Of a stretch of DNA of 64,000 nt, positions 53,398 through 62,301 are shown one piece after another. Origin of the DNA: Hyphomicrobium_A sp964493785 (GTDB taxonomy: Bacteria > Pseudomonadota > Alphaproteobacteria > Rhizobiales > Hyphomicrobiaceae); assembly GCA_964493785.1 (NCBI GenBank), contig CAZBPM010000010.1:1-64000 (forward strand), given 5' to 3'. Positions within the stretch are counted from its first letter, which is position 1. Each line of letters begins with the position of its first letter. A program made the position numbers and the translations under genes. Below the pieces are notes generated by a model. That model saw only the letters and a program-made list of their open reading frames with translations. It searched no databases and had not been told where the DNA came from.

Positions 53398-54747
53398 TTA
53401 GTTCCGCTCGCCAGGGTACTGGTAGACCGTTTCCCCTGCAACCAGCGTCCGCAGCACGCGGCCCTGCATCTTGCTTTCGTCGAACGGCGTGTTCTTCGAG
53501 CGCGAGCGCAGCAGATCCTTATTCACCACCCACGGCTCACCAGGGTCGAACAGCACCAGGTCGGCGATGGCACCCTTGGCGAGGCGCCCCGAGTGCAGGC
53601 CGAGGATTTTCGCCGGGTTGATCGTCAGCGCACGCAGCACGCTCAGCAGCGGCAGCTCGCCCGAGTGAACGAGCCGAAGCGCCGCAGCCAGCAGCGTCTC
53701 CAGGCCGACCGCGCCATCTGTCGCTTCCGAAAACGGGCGCCGTTTGTCGTCGGCGTCCTGCGGATCGTGGCTCGATACGATGATGTCGATATCGCCGGAA
53801 GCCAGTCCACGCACCATCGCCGCCCGGTCGCTGTCGCTCCTCAGCGGCGGGCGCATTTTGAAGAACGTGCGGTAGGGGCCGATATCGTTCTCGTTCAGCG
53901 TCAGGTGATTGATCGAAACTCCGCACGTCACCGGCAGCTTGCGTGCCTTGGCCGAGCGGATCACCTCCAGGCTGTCCCCGCAGCTTATCGTCGCCGCGTG
54001 ATAGCGCCCGCCGGTCATCTCGACGAGGCGCACGTCGCGCTCGAGCATGATCGTCTCGGATGCCTTTGGCACGCCCGCAAGACCCAGCCGCGCGGCAACC
54101 TCACCCGAGTTCATCGCGCCGGTCGAGGATAGGTAGGGATCCTCGGTGTGGTGAACGATCAGCGCGCCGAAGTCGCGGCCATAGAGCAGCACGTTCCGCA
54201 TGATGCGCGTGTTGGCGACGGACGTCTTGCCGTTCGAGAAGGCGATTGCACCGGCCCGCTTCAGCAGGCCGATCTCCGTCATCTCCTCGCCCTTGAGGCC
54301 TTTGGTCATCGCCGCCATGGTGTGCACGTGCACGATGGCGTTGTCGCGGGCGCGGCGCTGGATGAAATCGACGAGCGAAACCTGATCGATCACCGGATTG
54401 GTGTCCGGCATCACCACCATCGTAGTGACGCCGCCCGCAGCGGCCGCATGGCTCGCGGTCTTCAGCGTCTCGCGATGCTCATAGCCGGGCTCGCCCGTAA
54501 ACACCTGCGCATCGATGAGACCCGGCGCCAGCACGTGCCCCTTGCAGTCGATCACGTCGGCGCCTTCGGGCGCGTTGCGGCGCAGGTGCGGCCCGACATC
54601 CGCTATCAGCCCTTCGCGCACGACGAGGCCGCCCGGCTCATCCCGGTTCGACGCCGGATCGACGATGCGGGCGTTGATGAAAGCCGTCGCCGCCGCGGAT
54701 TTCGTCTCGCGTGAAGCGCGCTTGGCAGTGGTCGATTGTGCGTTCAT
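53398..54747 (-). CDS. pyrC: Dihydroorotase-like protein PyrC', catalytically degenerate
   Basis: A 449-residue amidohydrolase of the type I dihydroorotase family, but key residues are gone. The metal-binding D-x-H-x-H-x-R-EPG block reads DAQVFTGEPG (79-88), with Q81, F83 and G85 in place of His, His and Arg; FSDDG reads FSNGK; YHI.HVS reads YHAATIS; and the catalytic TDHAPH reads SSHDPQ. Such partners are known next to pyrB as structural subunits needed to assemble active aspartate carbamoyltransferase. A catalytic PyrC must be encoded elsewhere. The ATG overlaps the pyrB stop by four bases, supporting a fixed complex. Confidence 0.88.
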   Translation of the reverse strand: MNAQSTTAKRASRETKSAAATAFINARIVDPASNRDEPGGLVVREGLIADVGPHLRRNAPEGADVIDCKGHVLAPGLIDAQVFTGEPGYEHRETLKTASHAAAAGGVTTMVVMPDTNPVIDQVSLVDFIQRRARDNAIVHVHTMAAMTKGLKGEEMTEIGLLKRAGAIAFSNGKTSVANTRIMRNVLLYGRDFGALIVHHTEDPYLSSTGAMNSGEVAARLGLAGVPKASETIMLERDVRLVEMTGGRYHAATISCGDSLEVIRSAKARKLPVTCGVSINHLTLNENDIGPYRTFFKMRPPLRSDSDRAAMVRGLASGDIDIIVSSHDPQDADDKRRPFSEATDGAVGLETLLAAALRLVHSGELPLLSVLRALTINPAKILGLHSGRLAKGAIADLVLFDPGEPWVVNKDLLRSRSKNTPFDESKMQGRVLRTLVAGETVYQYPGERN

Positions 54748-55706
54748 TTTTTCGTCAGGTTGCGGGCCAGCGCCTCGAGCACCGCCATGCGCACGGCGAC
54801 ACCCATCTCCACCTGGTCACGGATGACGCTGGAGGAATGATCGGCGACGGTGGAGGCGATCTCCACGCCGCGGTTCATCGGGCCGGGATGCATGACGATG
54901 GCGTCGGGCTTGGCGCGCGCGAGCTTCTCGTGGTCGAGACCGAAGAAATGGAAGTACTCGCGCGGCGAAGGAACATATGAGCCCTCCATGCGCTCGCGCT
55001 GCAGGCGCAGCATCATCACGACATCCGCGCCGTCGACGGCCTTCCACATGTCGGTGAAGACCTCGGCGCCCAGCCGCTCCGGCGCCGCTGGAAGCAGCGT
55101 CGACGGTGCCGCGATGCGCACCCGCGCGCCGAGCGCGTTGAGCAGGATGATATTCGAGCGCGCGACGCGGCTGTGTAGGATGTCGCCGCAGATCGCCACG
55201 GTCAGTCCGGCGACCCGGCCCTTGGCCCGGCGTATGGTGAGTGCATCGAGCAGTGCCTGGGTCGGATGCTGGTGCGCGCCGTCGCCGGCGTTGATCACCG
55301 AGCAGTCGATCTTCTGCGCCAGCAGCTCTACCGCGCCGGCCGAATGGTGCCGTACCACGATGATGTCCGGGCGCATGGCGTTCAGCGTCATCGCCGTATC
55401 GATCAGCGTCTCGCCCTTTTGCACGGACGAGGTCGACACGTTCATGTTCATGACATCGGCGCCGAGCCGCTTCGCCGCCATCTCGAACGACGATTGCGTG
55501 CGGGTCGACGCTTCGAAAAAGAGGTTGATCAGCGTGCGCCCGCGTAGGACGTCGCGCTTCTTTCCGGCTTGACGGTTGTCGTCGGCGTTCCGATCGGCGA
55601 GATCGAGGAGAAAATTGATCTCCTGCGCACTCAGCCCCTCGACGGTGAGGAGATGGCGGTGCGGAAAGTGGAGCGCCTCGACTTTGGCTGCGGCATTGGT
55701 CATCAA
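54744..55706 (-). CDS. pyrB: Aspartate carbamoyltransferase catalytic subunit
   Basis: A 320-residue enzyme that condenses carbamoyl phosphate with aspartate, the first committed pyrimidine step. The carbamoyl-phosphate loop is FFEASTRTQSSFE; VIRHHSAGAV, INAGDGAHQHPTQALLD and VMHPGPMNRGVEI are the other binding segments. No regulatory subunit gene (pyrI) is present; instead the next gene is a dihydroorotase-like pseudoenzyme, as in the dodecameric class A type of ATCase. It is the first gene of the minus-strand block, divergent from aidB. Confidence 0.96.
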   Translation of the reverse strand: MMTNAAAKVEALHFPHRHLLTVEGLSAQEINFLLDLADRNADDNRQAGKKRDVLRGRTLINLFFEASTRTQSSFEMAAKRLGADVMNMNVSTSSVQKGETLIDTAMTLNAMRPDIIVVRHHSAGAVELLAQKIDCSVINAGDGAHQHPTQALLDALTIRRAKGRVAGLTVAICGDILHSRVARSNIILLNALGARVRIAAPSTLLPAAPERLGAEVFTDMWKAVDGADVVMMLRLQRERMEGSYVPSPREYFHFFGLDHEKLARAKPDAIVMHPGPMNRGVEIASTVADHSSSVIRDQVEMGVAVRMAVLEALARNLTKK

Positions 55707-55825
55707 AGCCGTTTGTATATGGATTCAGAGCTTCCTCGGCAACTCCGCTGAGGCCGCTCATGACGATGAGCTGGGGAATACGTTAAGGCCCGGTAGCGAC
55801 CGGCGCCAGCGAACAGGGATAAACT

Positions 55826-57499
55826 GTGTCAATGGTCGCACCATCTGCAACACATGAGGTTTTCAACCAGCCGCCCCCATTCGAGGACATGAACCTCTTT
55901 GCCTCCGATACGGCGTTGACCGAAGCGGTGGAGCGCGAGGGCGCCGGACATGCGGCGAAATCGCTCGATGCCTTCGGCCGCCAGGCCGGCAGCGCCGAGG
56001 CACTGGAGCGCGGCCGCCTCGCCAATGCTGAGCCGCCGAAGCTCTCCACCCACGACCGCTATGGCCACCGCCGCGATGTCGTGACCTTCCACCCCGCCTA
56101 CCACACTCTCATGCGCGCCAGCTGCGCCCAGGGGTTGCACAGTTCCGTCTGGGCCCATTTGAAGCGACGCGGCGAGCCGCCGCTGGTCGGCGCCTACGTT
56201 GCCCGCGCCGGTGCCTTTTACATGGCCGCGCAGATGGAGGCCGGGCACTGCTGCCCCATCACCATGACCAGCGCCGCGGTGCCCGTCCTCATGCAGCAGC
56301 CCGAACTTGCCGCGGAATGGCTGCCCCGCATCCTTCCGTTCGACTACGACCCGAGCTTCGCACCGCCTTCGGCCAAAACCGCCGTGACGCTTGGCATGGG
56401 CATGACCGAGAAGCAGGGCGGCACCGACGTCCGGGCTTCCACGACCATGGCCGAGCCGGTCGGCGGCGGTGGTCCGGGCGAATACCGCATCACCGGCCAC
56501 AAATGGTTCCTCTCCGCGCCGATGTCGGACGCCTTCCTCATCCTCGCCCAGGCGCCTCAGGGGCTGACATGCTTCCTGCTGCCGCGATTTCGGCCCGATG
56601 GCAGCGTCAACGCTCTCCACCTCCAGCGCCTCAAGGATAAGCTCGGCAATCGGTCGAATGCCTCCGCCGAGGTCGAGTTTCGCGGCGCCTACGCGCGCGC
56701 CGTCGGCGAGGAGGGCAGGGGGGTCGCAACCATAATCGAGATGGTGACACACACGCGTCTCGATTGCGCCGTGTCGTCTGCCGGCCTGATGCGCTTCGCT
56801 CTCGCCAGCGCCATCCATCACGCCGAGCACCGCACGGTGTTCGAGAAGAAGCTCGTCGACCAGCCTGTGATGCGGCAGGTGCTGGCCGACATGGCGCTCG
56901 ACGTCGAGGCCGCAACCGCGCTCGCGTTCCGCTTGGCGCGCTCATTCGATCGCGCCGAAGACCCGCGTGCCTCCGCCTGGCGGCGGCTGATGACGCCGGT
57001 CACCAAATATTGGGTCTGCAAAATGGCGCCGCCGCTCGTGGCGGAGGCCATGGAATGCCTCGGCGGCAACGGCTACGTGGAGGACGCACCGTTGGCGCGG
57101 CTCTATCGCGAGGTGCCGGTCAATTCCATCTGGGAAGGCTCGGGCAACGTCATGGCACTCGACGTCGCGCGGGTCCTCCAGCGCGAGCCGGCTGCAGTTC
57201 AGACTGTGATGGACGAGCTTCTTGTTGCGGCCGGCGACGACCAGCATCTGAAGCGCGCGCATCAACGCTTGGAGGATATGCTGCAGGAGCCCAAGCTGCT
57301 CGACGCCCGCGGACGCACCCTGGTCGAGGCGTTTGCTGCGCTCAGCGCAGCGACGATCCTGCGGGCCCACGCACCACCGGCCATCGCCGATGCCTTCATC
57401 GCCACGCGCATTTCGGGTGATCCGCGCCAAACCTATGGCCAGGGCCTCGAGCACGCAGACGTGCGAGGCATCATCGCTCGCGCCTCACCCAACGAGTGA
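55826..57499 (+). CDS. aidB: AidB-type acyl-CoA dehydrogenase family flavoprotein
   Basis: A 557-residue protein following E. coli AidB across its length: HEVFNQPPPFEDMNLFASD at the start, the GRLANAEPPKL block, MGMTEKQGGTDVRASTT for FAD binding, TGHKWFLSAPMSDAFL, and CLGGNGYVEDAPLARLYREV with WEGSGNVMALDV near the end. AidB is induced by alkylation in E. coli and binds DNA, protecting it; its enzymatic substrate is uncertain. GTG at 55826 has GGGA six bases upstream; ATG 55832 is an alternative. Confidence 0.9.
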   Translation: MSMVAPSATHEVFNQPPPFEDMNLFASDTALTEAVEREGAGHAAKSLDAFGRQAGSAEALERGRLANAEPPKLSTHDRYGHRRDVVTFHPAYHTLMRASCAQGLHSSVWAHLKRRGEPPLVGAYVARAGAFYMAAQMEAGHCCPITMTSAAVPVLMQQPELAAEWLPRILPFDYDPSFAPPSAKTAVTLGMGMTEKQGGTDVRASTTMAEPVGGGGPGEYRITGHKWFLSAPMSDAFLILAQAPQGLTCFLLPRFRPDGSVNALHLQRLKDKLGNRSNASAEVEFRGAYARAVGEEGRGVATIIEMVTHTRLDCAVSSAGLMRFALASAIHHAEHRTVFEKKLVDQPVMRQVLADMALDVEAATALAFRLARSFDRAEDPRASAWRRLMTPVTKYWVCKMAPPLVAEAMECLGGNGYVEDAPLARLYREVPVNSIWEGSGNVMALDVARVLQREPAAVQTVMDELLVAAGDDQHLKRAHQRLEDMLQEPKLLDARGRTLVEAFAALSAATILRAHAPPAIADAFIATRISGDPRQTYGQGLEHADVRGIIARASPNE

Positions 57500-57508
57500 G
57501 CAGCGAGT

Positions 57509-57534
57509 CCCCTCTCCCCGCTTGCGGGGGGGAG
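57509..57534. repeat. CCCTCTCCCC-type inverted repeat, copy 2, also possible terminator
   Basis: CCCCTCTCCCCGC, TT, GCGGGGGGGAG forms a hairpin directly between the convergent aidB and PcfJ-like genes. The arm sequence is shared with the element at 14208-14247. Position between two stop codons suggests it also ends both transcripts, though no U-tract is present. Confidence 0.5.
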
Positions 57535-57538
57535 AAGT

Positions 57539-58750
57539 CTAAGTGAACAACCACGACGACACGCCGCCGCGCCGCGCCAGATCGGCCATCTCGGCGTTGA
57601 GCGCATCGAATGCGGCCTGCGTGGCCGCTTCCGGCAGCCAGGGTGCCCCGGCCATCGCCTTGCGATACGGCGCCATGATCTGCCGCCATGCTTCGGCGTC
57701 CAGCTTGCGCTCGGGAGGAATGCGCGGCGGCAGACGCCTGAGGCCGCTCTGGGCCGCGAGCCAGGCATAAGCGGCCTGCCACACATCGAGCGGCGCCGCC
57801 ATGTTGTGCCGGCCCTTGAGCTGCGTGATCGCCAGCATCCCTGCCTCGCGCGAATGCGGACCGATCTCCAATGTCGCGACATGCTCGCGCTCGCGTCGTA
57901 TCGAGAACAGGCGACAGCGGTCGTCCGCCAGCCGCTCCGCATATTGGTCCGCGCAGTTCTGCATCGCGCGCGCTTCGGTGAGAATCTCGTTGCGATCGAG
58001 CAGCGGCACGAACGTGTAGCCGCGCACCTGGCCGCCTGACAGCCACGGGTCGGTGAGCACGCCGGGCCCAAGCTGCAGCATCAGGCGCATGCGGCTGAGC
58101 CAGCTCTTTGCCGCGCACAACGCTGTGTCGAATGCAATTTCCGGACGCCACGGCACCACGATGAGTCCATGGGCGCGCGTGTGTGGCGCGCGCGAGTGCC
58201 AGGCATACGCCGCCAGCACGCCGAACATCTGCTCGGGCTTGCCCGCATCGCTGTAGATCGGCTGATCGGCCAGCCACAGAGCGAAGTCCTCGCCGCACGC
58301 TTTTGCGCCGAATGCGACTGCGTCCAGCCACAGCGCGCTATGCGCGGGAACCGCGGGCAGCCGGGTCGCTATTCGTCGCGTGAAATTCTCGCCCGCTGGG
58401 ACCGGCGGAACCGCCTTCTGGAAGGCTTCCGGCGGGAGCCGCCGCAACCATAGAGGCAATCCTAGTGTGCGCGAGACGGCCTTCAACGGCGCGCCGTCTT
58501 CAATCAATGCGAGTGCTGTATCGCGTGACTCCTGCGCGCCGCGACGCGTCGCAAGCGTATACATCGCGCCTGGAAACACGACGGCGAGATCCGCAAAGCG
58601 CGGTGATGATCGCATCAGCCGCCGCACTTCGCGCCGCGCCGGATAGGCGAAGCGGCCGGCGTAGCTTTCGCCCTCGTCCGACAGCGGCGCAAGCACCACG
58701 GTGCGGCGTGGCTCGGCGCGTGGTCGGAGAACTTTCGTCGCCTGCGACAT
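57539..58750 (-). CDS. PcfJ-like domain protein
   Basis: A 403-residue cytoplasmic protein. Its C-terminal half matches the PcfJ pattern, with ILTEARAMQNCADQYAERL (about 255-274), CRLFSIRREREHVATLEIG (about 279-297) and MLAITQLKGRHNM (305-317). PcfJ was named from an enterococcal conjugative plasmid gene, yet chromosomal stand-alone copies occur in proteobacteria; no function is known to me. The N-terminal 200 residues are unfamiliar and helical. No mobility gene is nearby. It is convergent with aidB. Confidence 0.75.
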   Translation of the reverse strand: MSQATKVLRPRAEPRRTVVLAPLSDEGESYAGRFAYPARREVRRLMRSSPRFADLAVVFPGAMYTLATRRGAQESRDTALALIEDGAPLKAVSRTLGLPLWLRRLPPEAFQKAVPPVPAGENFTRRIATRLPAVPAHSALWLDAVAFGAKACGEDFALWLADQPIYSDAGKPEQMFGVLAAYAWHSRAPHTRAHGLIVVPWRPEIAFDTALCAAKSWLSRMRLMLQLGPGVLTDPWLSGGQVRGYTFVPLLDRNEILTEARAMQNCADQYAERLADDRCRLFSIRREREHVATLEIGPHSREAGMLAITQLKGRHNMAAPLDVWQAAYAWLAAQSGLRRLPPRIPPERKLDAEAWRQIMAPYRKAMAGAPWLPEAATQAAFDALNAEMADLARRGGVSSWLFT

Positions 58751-58872
58751 TCACAATTCCACTTCACCATCAGGCTGACGAGCCGCAATGCGATGGTGTG
58801 CGTGAACAGTCGCAGGCCATTGCGGCACGCTTGGGACAGCGGATGCGCAAGGGACGTTAGTGTCGGCGAGAG

Positions 58873-59385
58873 TTAATACAGCTGGGCAGCAGGACCACGC
58901 ATACGATCCAGCGCGCCTTGCAGAATTATGGTTGCGGCCAGCTTGTCGATAACCTCGGCGCGGCGTTTGCGGCTCGCATCGGCCTGGATCAGCATGCGCT
59001 CGGCTTCGGCCGTTGAAAGGCGCTCGTCCCACAAGAGGATCGGCAACTCGCTGAGCAAGTTGACGTTGCGTGCGAACGCACGTGTCGATTGGACGCGCGG
59101 CCCCGCCGTTCCATCGAGGTTGGTCGGCAGCCCCAGCACAAAGCCTGCGACCTCGTGCTCCTCGGCAAGACGCAGCAGCTCGGCCACGTCGGCTTTGAAT
59201 TTCGTTCGCCTGATCACCTTGAGGGGCGATCCGATCGTCCGCGTAATGTCCGAAAGAGCAAGCCCCAGCGTCTTGGTGCCGGCGTCGATGCCCATGAGCG
59301 CGGTGCGGGCCGGCAGCGATGCCGCAAACGCATCGATATCCTCGACGGTTACGCCGGACTGCCGCTCTGCCATCGAATTTGCCAT
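58873..59385 (-). CDS. ruvX: Holliday junction resolvase-like protein RuvX (YqgF)
   Basis: A 170-residue RNase H-fold protein. The family blocks are LMGIDAGTKTLGLALSD (with the catalytic Asp at about 34), VAGFVLGLPTNLDGTAGPR, LLWDERLSTAEAERML and the final DKLAATIILQGALD. YqgF proteins are linked to processing of the 16S rRNA 5' end as well as junction resolution. ATG 59385 is supported by AGG nine bases upstream; the frame upstream to 59709 is antisense to the next gene and spurious. It is divergent from the spermidine-synthase fusion. Confidence 0.92.
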   Translation of the reverse strand: MANSMAERQSGVTVEDIDAFAASLPARTALMGIDAGTKTLGLALSDITRTIGSPLKVIRRTKFKADVAELLRLAEEHEVAGFVLGLPTNLDGTAGPRVQSTRAFARNVNLLSELPILLWDERLSTAEAERMLIQADASRKRRAEVIDKLAATIILQGALDRMRGPAAQLY

Positions 59386-59521
59386 ATAGGCAGCCTGCCA
59401 ATTGTTGCCGAACTCGGGCCCCTTATACTGCGCTTGGGTCGCAGATTGCCAACTCCGGTTGAAGGGGTGGCGATAGGCAGTGCCGCAGACGTCGGCATCG
59501 ACCACTCGGGGGACGGAACGC

Positions 59522-61867
59522 GTGCAAGAAAAAATTATTCCTGGCGGCGGCTCGGGCGACGATGCAGCGCTTGGAAACAACGGCTCGGAGTCGTCCGCGA
59601 CGGGGAGCCTTCCGCCCCTGAGGGACGCTGCCGCCGTGCTCGCGCTCTTCGCAGCGACGACGTTCCTCTCCGCTTTCCTTCTGTTCTCCATCCAGCCGAT
59701 GTTCGCCAAGATGGTGCTGCCGGTGCTCGGCGGCTCTTCATCGGTGTGGGCGGTAGCACTGCTCTTCTTCCAGTCCGCCCTGCTGGTCGGCTATGCCTAC
59801 GCTCACTTCCTCAATGGCTATGCGCCGTTGCGATACGCCGGCTTTGTGCATCTGGCCATCGCGCTCCTGGCGCTCATCGTCCTTCCTGTCGGACTGCCCG
59901 ACGAATGGCGTGAGCCGCCGCCCGGCGATCCTTATTTGTGGCAGCTCGGTCTCTTCTCCGTCGCCGTGGGGCTGCCGTTTGTCGCGGTGGCCGCCAATGC
60001 TCCGTTGCTGCAGGCGTGGTTCGCCAAGTCCGGTCATCCGCACGCACGCGACCCTTACTTCCTTTATGGCGCGTCGAACCTCGGCAGCCTTATCGCCCTG
60101 CTGGGCTATTCGATCCTGTTCGAGCCGGCCTTCGGCCTCACGACCCTGAGCGAATACTGGGCTGCAGTTTATCTGCTGCTCATCCTTGCGATCGGCGCAT
60201 GCTTCTTCGTTGTGCGCAGCCGCGCTCCGGCAGCCGCGCATGTCGCTGCGAGCGAGGCTGAAGCAACTGATGGCGCTGCGCCGACATGGCGCGCGCGGCT
60301 CGGCTGGTGCGGGCTCGCACTCGTCCCGGCAGCTCTGCTCACCGCCTTCACCACGCACGTCACCACCGACATCGCATCTGCCCCGCTGCTTTGGGTGCTG
60401 CCGCTGGCTCTCTACCTGCTGACGTTCGTCCTCGCCTTCCAGACGCGCCTGCCGCTACCGATGCGGGTGCTGATTCCGGTCCAGCTCGCAGTCGTGATTT
60501 TCGCGCTTCTCGAACTGGCGCAGGTGAAGCACGACAAGTGGATTCTGACCAGCGGCGCAGGCGTTGCCGCCTTCTTCCTCGCAGCGCTGGTCGCGCATCG
60601 CACCCTGTTCCTCAACCGCCCGCAGGCGCGATATCTGACTGAGTTCTATCTGTGGATGTCGTTCGGCGGCGTGCTCGGCGGCCTCTTCGCTGCGCTCATT
60701 GCGCCGCAGATCTTTTCCGAGGTCTTCGAGTATCCGTTGCTCATCGCTCTGTCGCTCGCCTGCCGTCCCGGCGTCTTCGCATCGTCGGGCCGGCCCGTGC
60801 GCGAGATCGCATGGATCATCGGCATCGCCGTCGTTGGCATGGTGCTGATCCTACGCGGCCCGATCCTCGCCGCCGAGCTGGGCTGGACCTTCGGCGAATG
60901 GGGCGTCACGCCGGTCATAGCTTTGATCTTCGCGGCCGCCGCCGTTGCGCTATGGAACCATCGCGCCCGCCAGACCATCGCAGCGCTCATGATGTTCGCC
61001 ACTGTCGTCATGTTGCCGTCCGCCGTGAAGCGGGGACACGCCGAGCGCAGCTACTACGGCGTTTATCGCGTCAGCCAGTCCGAGGCGGGCGACTTCAACG
61101 TTCTGACCCACGGCACCACGCTGCACGGCGCACAACGCCTGCGCGATGAAATGGGGAACCTCATCTCGGATGTCACCCCGGGCACTTATTATTACCCCGG
61201 CTCGCCCATGGCCCACTCCGTCAAGATCGTGCAGGCGCGCCTTGATGCCGATGCCGAGCTGGGTCGCTTCGGCATCATCGGTCTGGGGGCGGGCTCTCTC
61301 GCCTGCTATTCGCGCAGCCATGAGACCTGGCGCTTCTTTGAGATCGACCCCATCGTCGTCGACATCGCGGCCAAGTCGAACCACTTCACGTTTCTCGCCA
61401 ACTGCCAGCCCCGGCTCGACACGGTCATCGGCGACGCCCGCCTGACGATGGCGAAGGAGCCTGACAAGACCTTCGACCTCATCATCGTCGACGCCTTTAC
61501 CTCCGACGCCGTGCCGGTCCACCTGATGACGGCGGAGGCGCTGCAACTCTACGCCGAGAAGCTCACCGACAAGGGTGTCGTGGTCCTGCACATCTCCAAT
61601 CGCTACCTCGACCTCGATTCCGTGCTCGGCGCCACGCTGCCCCTCGTGCCGGAGCTGAAGGGCCTCATCGTGTCCGACGACTCGGCGCTGGGGACCTATG
61701 CCGAGAACTCGTCCACGGTTGCCGTCTTCGCCAAGGATCCCGCGCAGCTTGACGCCTTCCGCCTCCTCCCCGGCGCGCAGGACTTCCACGCCGGCGGCGT
61801 CTCCCCCTGGACCGACGACGCCTCCGATATCCTCGGGCCCTTCCTTTCGCAGTGGCGCCGCCATTGA
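59522..61867 (+). CDS. Multi-pass membrane protein fused to spermidine-synthase-like domain
   Basis: About 781 residues. Residues 30 to about 510 contain 12 or more hydrophobic helices (ATTFLSAFLLFSIQPMFAKM first), annotated in relatives as fused MFS/spermidine synthase. The C-terminal 270 residues form a Rossmann-like methyltransferase fold with FGIIGLGAGSLACYSR (about 583-598) and FDLIIVDAFTSDAVPVHLM near 656. The aminopropyltransferase DSSDP segment is replaced by DAFTSD, so spermidine formation is doubtful. GTG 59522 has GGGGA eight bases upstream; GTG 59480 is also in frame. Confidence 0.85.
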   Translation: MQEKIIPGGGSGDDAALGNNGSESSATGSLPPLRDAAAVLALFAATTFLSAFLLFSIQPMFAKMVLPVLGGSSSVWAVALLFFQSALLVGYAYAHFLNGYAPLRYAGFVHLAIALLALIVLPVGLPDEWREPPPGDPYLWQLGLFSVAVGLPFVAVAANAPLLQAWFAKSGHPHARDPYFLYGASNLGSLIALLGYSILFEPAFGLTTLSEYWAAVYLLLILAIGACFFVVRSRAPAAAHVAASEAEATDGAAPTWRARLGWCGLALVPAALLTAFTTHVTTDIASAPLLWVLPLALYLLTFVLAFQTRLPLPMRVLIPVQLAVVIFALLELAQVKHDKWILTSGAGVAAFFLAALVAHRTLFLNRPQARYLTEFYLWMSFGGVLGGLFAALIAPQIFSEVFEYPLLIALSLACRPGVFASSGRPVREIAWIIGIAVVGMVLILRGPILAAELGWTFGEWGVTPVIALIFAAAAVALWNHRARQTIAALMMFATVVMLPSAVKRGHAERSYYGVYRVSQSEAGDFNVLTHGTTLHGAQRLRDEMGNLISDVTPGTYYYPGSPMAHSVKIVQARLDADAELGRFGIIGLGAGSLACYSRSHETWRFFEIDPIVVDIAAKSNHFTFLANCQPRLDTVIGDARLTMAKEPDKTFDLIIVDAFTSDAVPVHLMTAEALQLYAEKLTDKGVVVLHISNRYLDLDSVLGATLPLVPELKGLIVSDDSALGTYAENSSTVAVFAKDPAQLDAFRLLPGAQDFHAGGVSPWTDDASDILGPFLSQWRRH

Positions 61868-62007
61868 CGCCCTAGAAAAAGCGGCATGGGCCTGAAAAGC
61901 CTCCCTCCGCCGGTGTCCCCCATCCAAAGTTGCGCGTATCCCCTGCCGGGGCTAAGAGTGCGGGCGCTTTATCCAAAGCGACGTTCAACTGAAGACGGCG
62001 AGGAGCC

Positions 62008-62295
62008 ATGCAGGTCGACGAGACGACTGTTCGGCGGATCGCGCGCCTGGCGCGCATCAAGATTTCCGACGCGGAGGCCAAGGGCCTCGAAACCGAGCTG
62101 TCGGGCATCCTCAACTGGGTCGAGCAGCTCAACGAGGTCGATACATCCTCTGTCGAGCCGATGACGCGCGTGGTTCCCATCGAGCTGAAAAAGCGCGCAG
62201 ACGTCATCAATGACGGCGACATCGCCGACGACGTCGTGAAGAACGCACCGATGGTCGAGGACCATTACTTCGTCGTCCCCAAGGTGGTGGAGTAA
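62008..62295 (+). CDS. gatC: Asp-tRNA(Asn)/Glu-tRNA(Gln) amidotransferase subunit C
   Basis: A 95-residue GatC, the small subunit that wraps GatA and GatB in the GatCAB complex. It shows VRRIARLARIKISDAEAKGL, LSGILNWVEQLNEVDTSSVE and the C-terminal DHYFVVPKVVE. It is followed by gatA after six bases. gatB is not in the window. The complex amidates misacylated tRNAs, which implies no direct glutaminyl- or asparaginyl-tRNA synthetase for at least one of them. Confidence 0.95.
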   Translation: MQVDETTVRRIARLARIKISDAEAKGLETELSGILNWVEQLNEVDTSSVEPMTRVVPIELKKRADVINDGDIADDVVKNAPMVEDHYFVVPKVVE

Positions 62296-62301
62296 CGGCC
62301 C

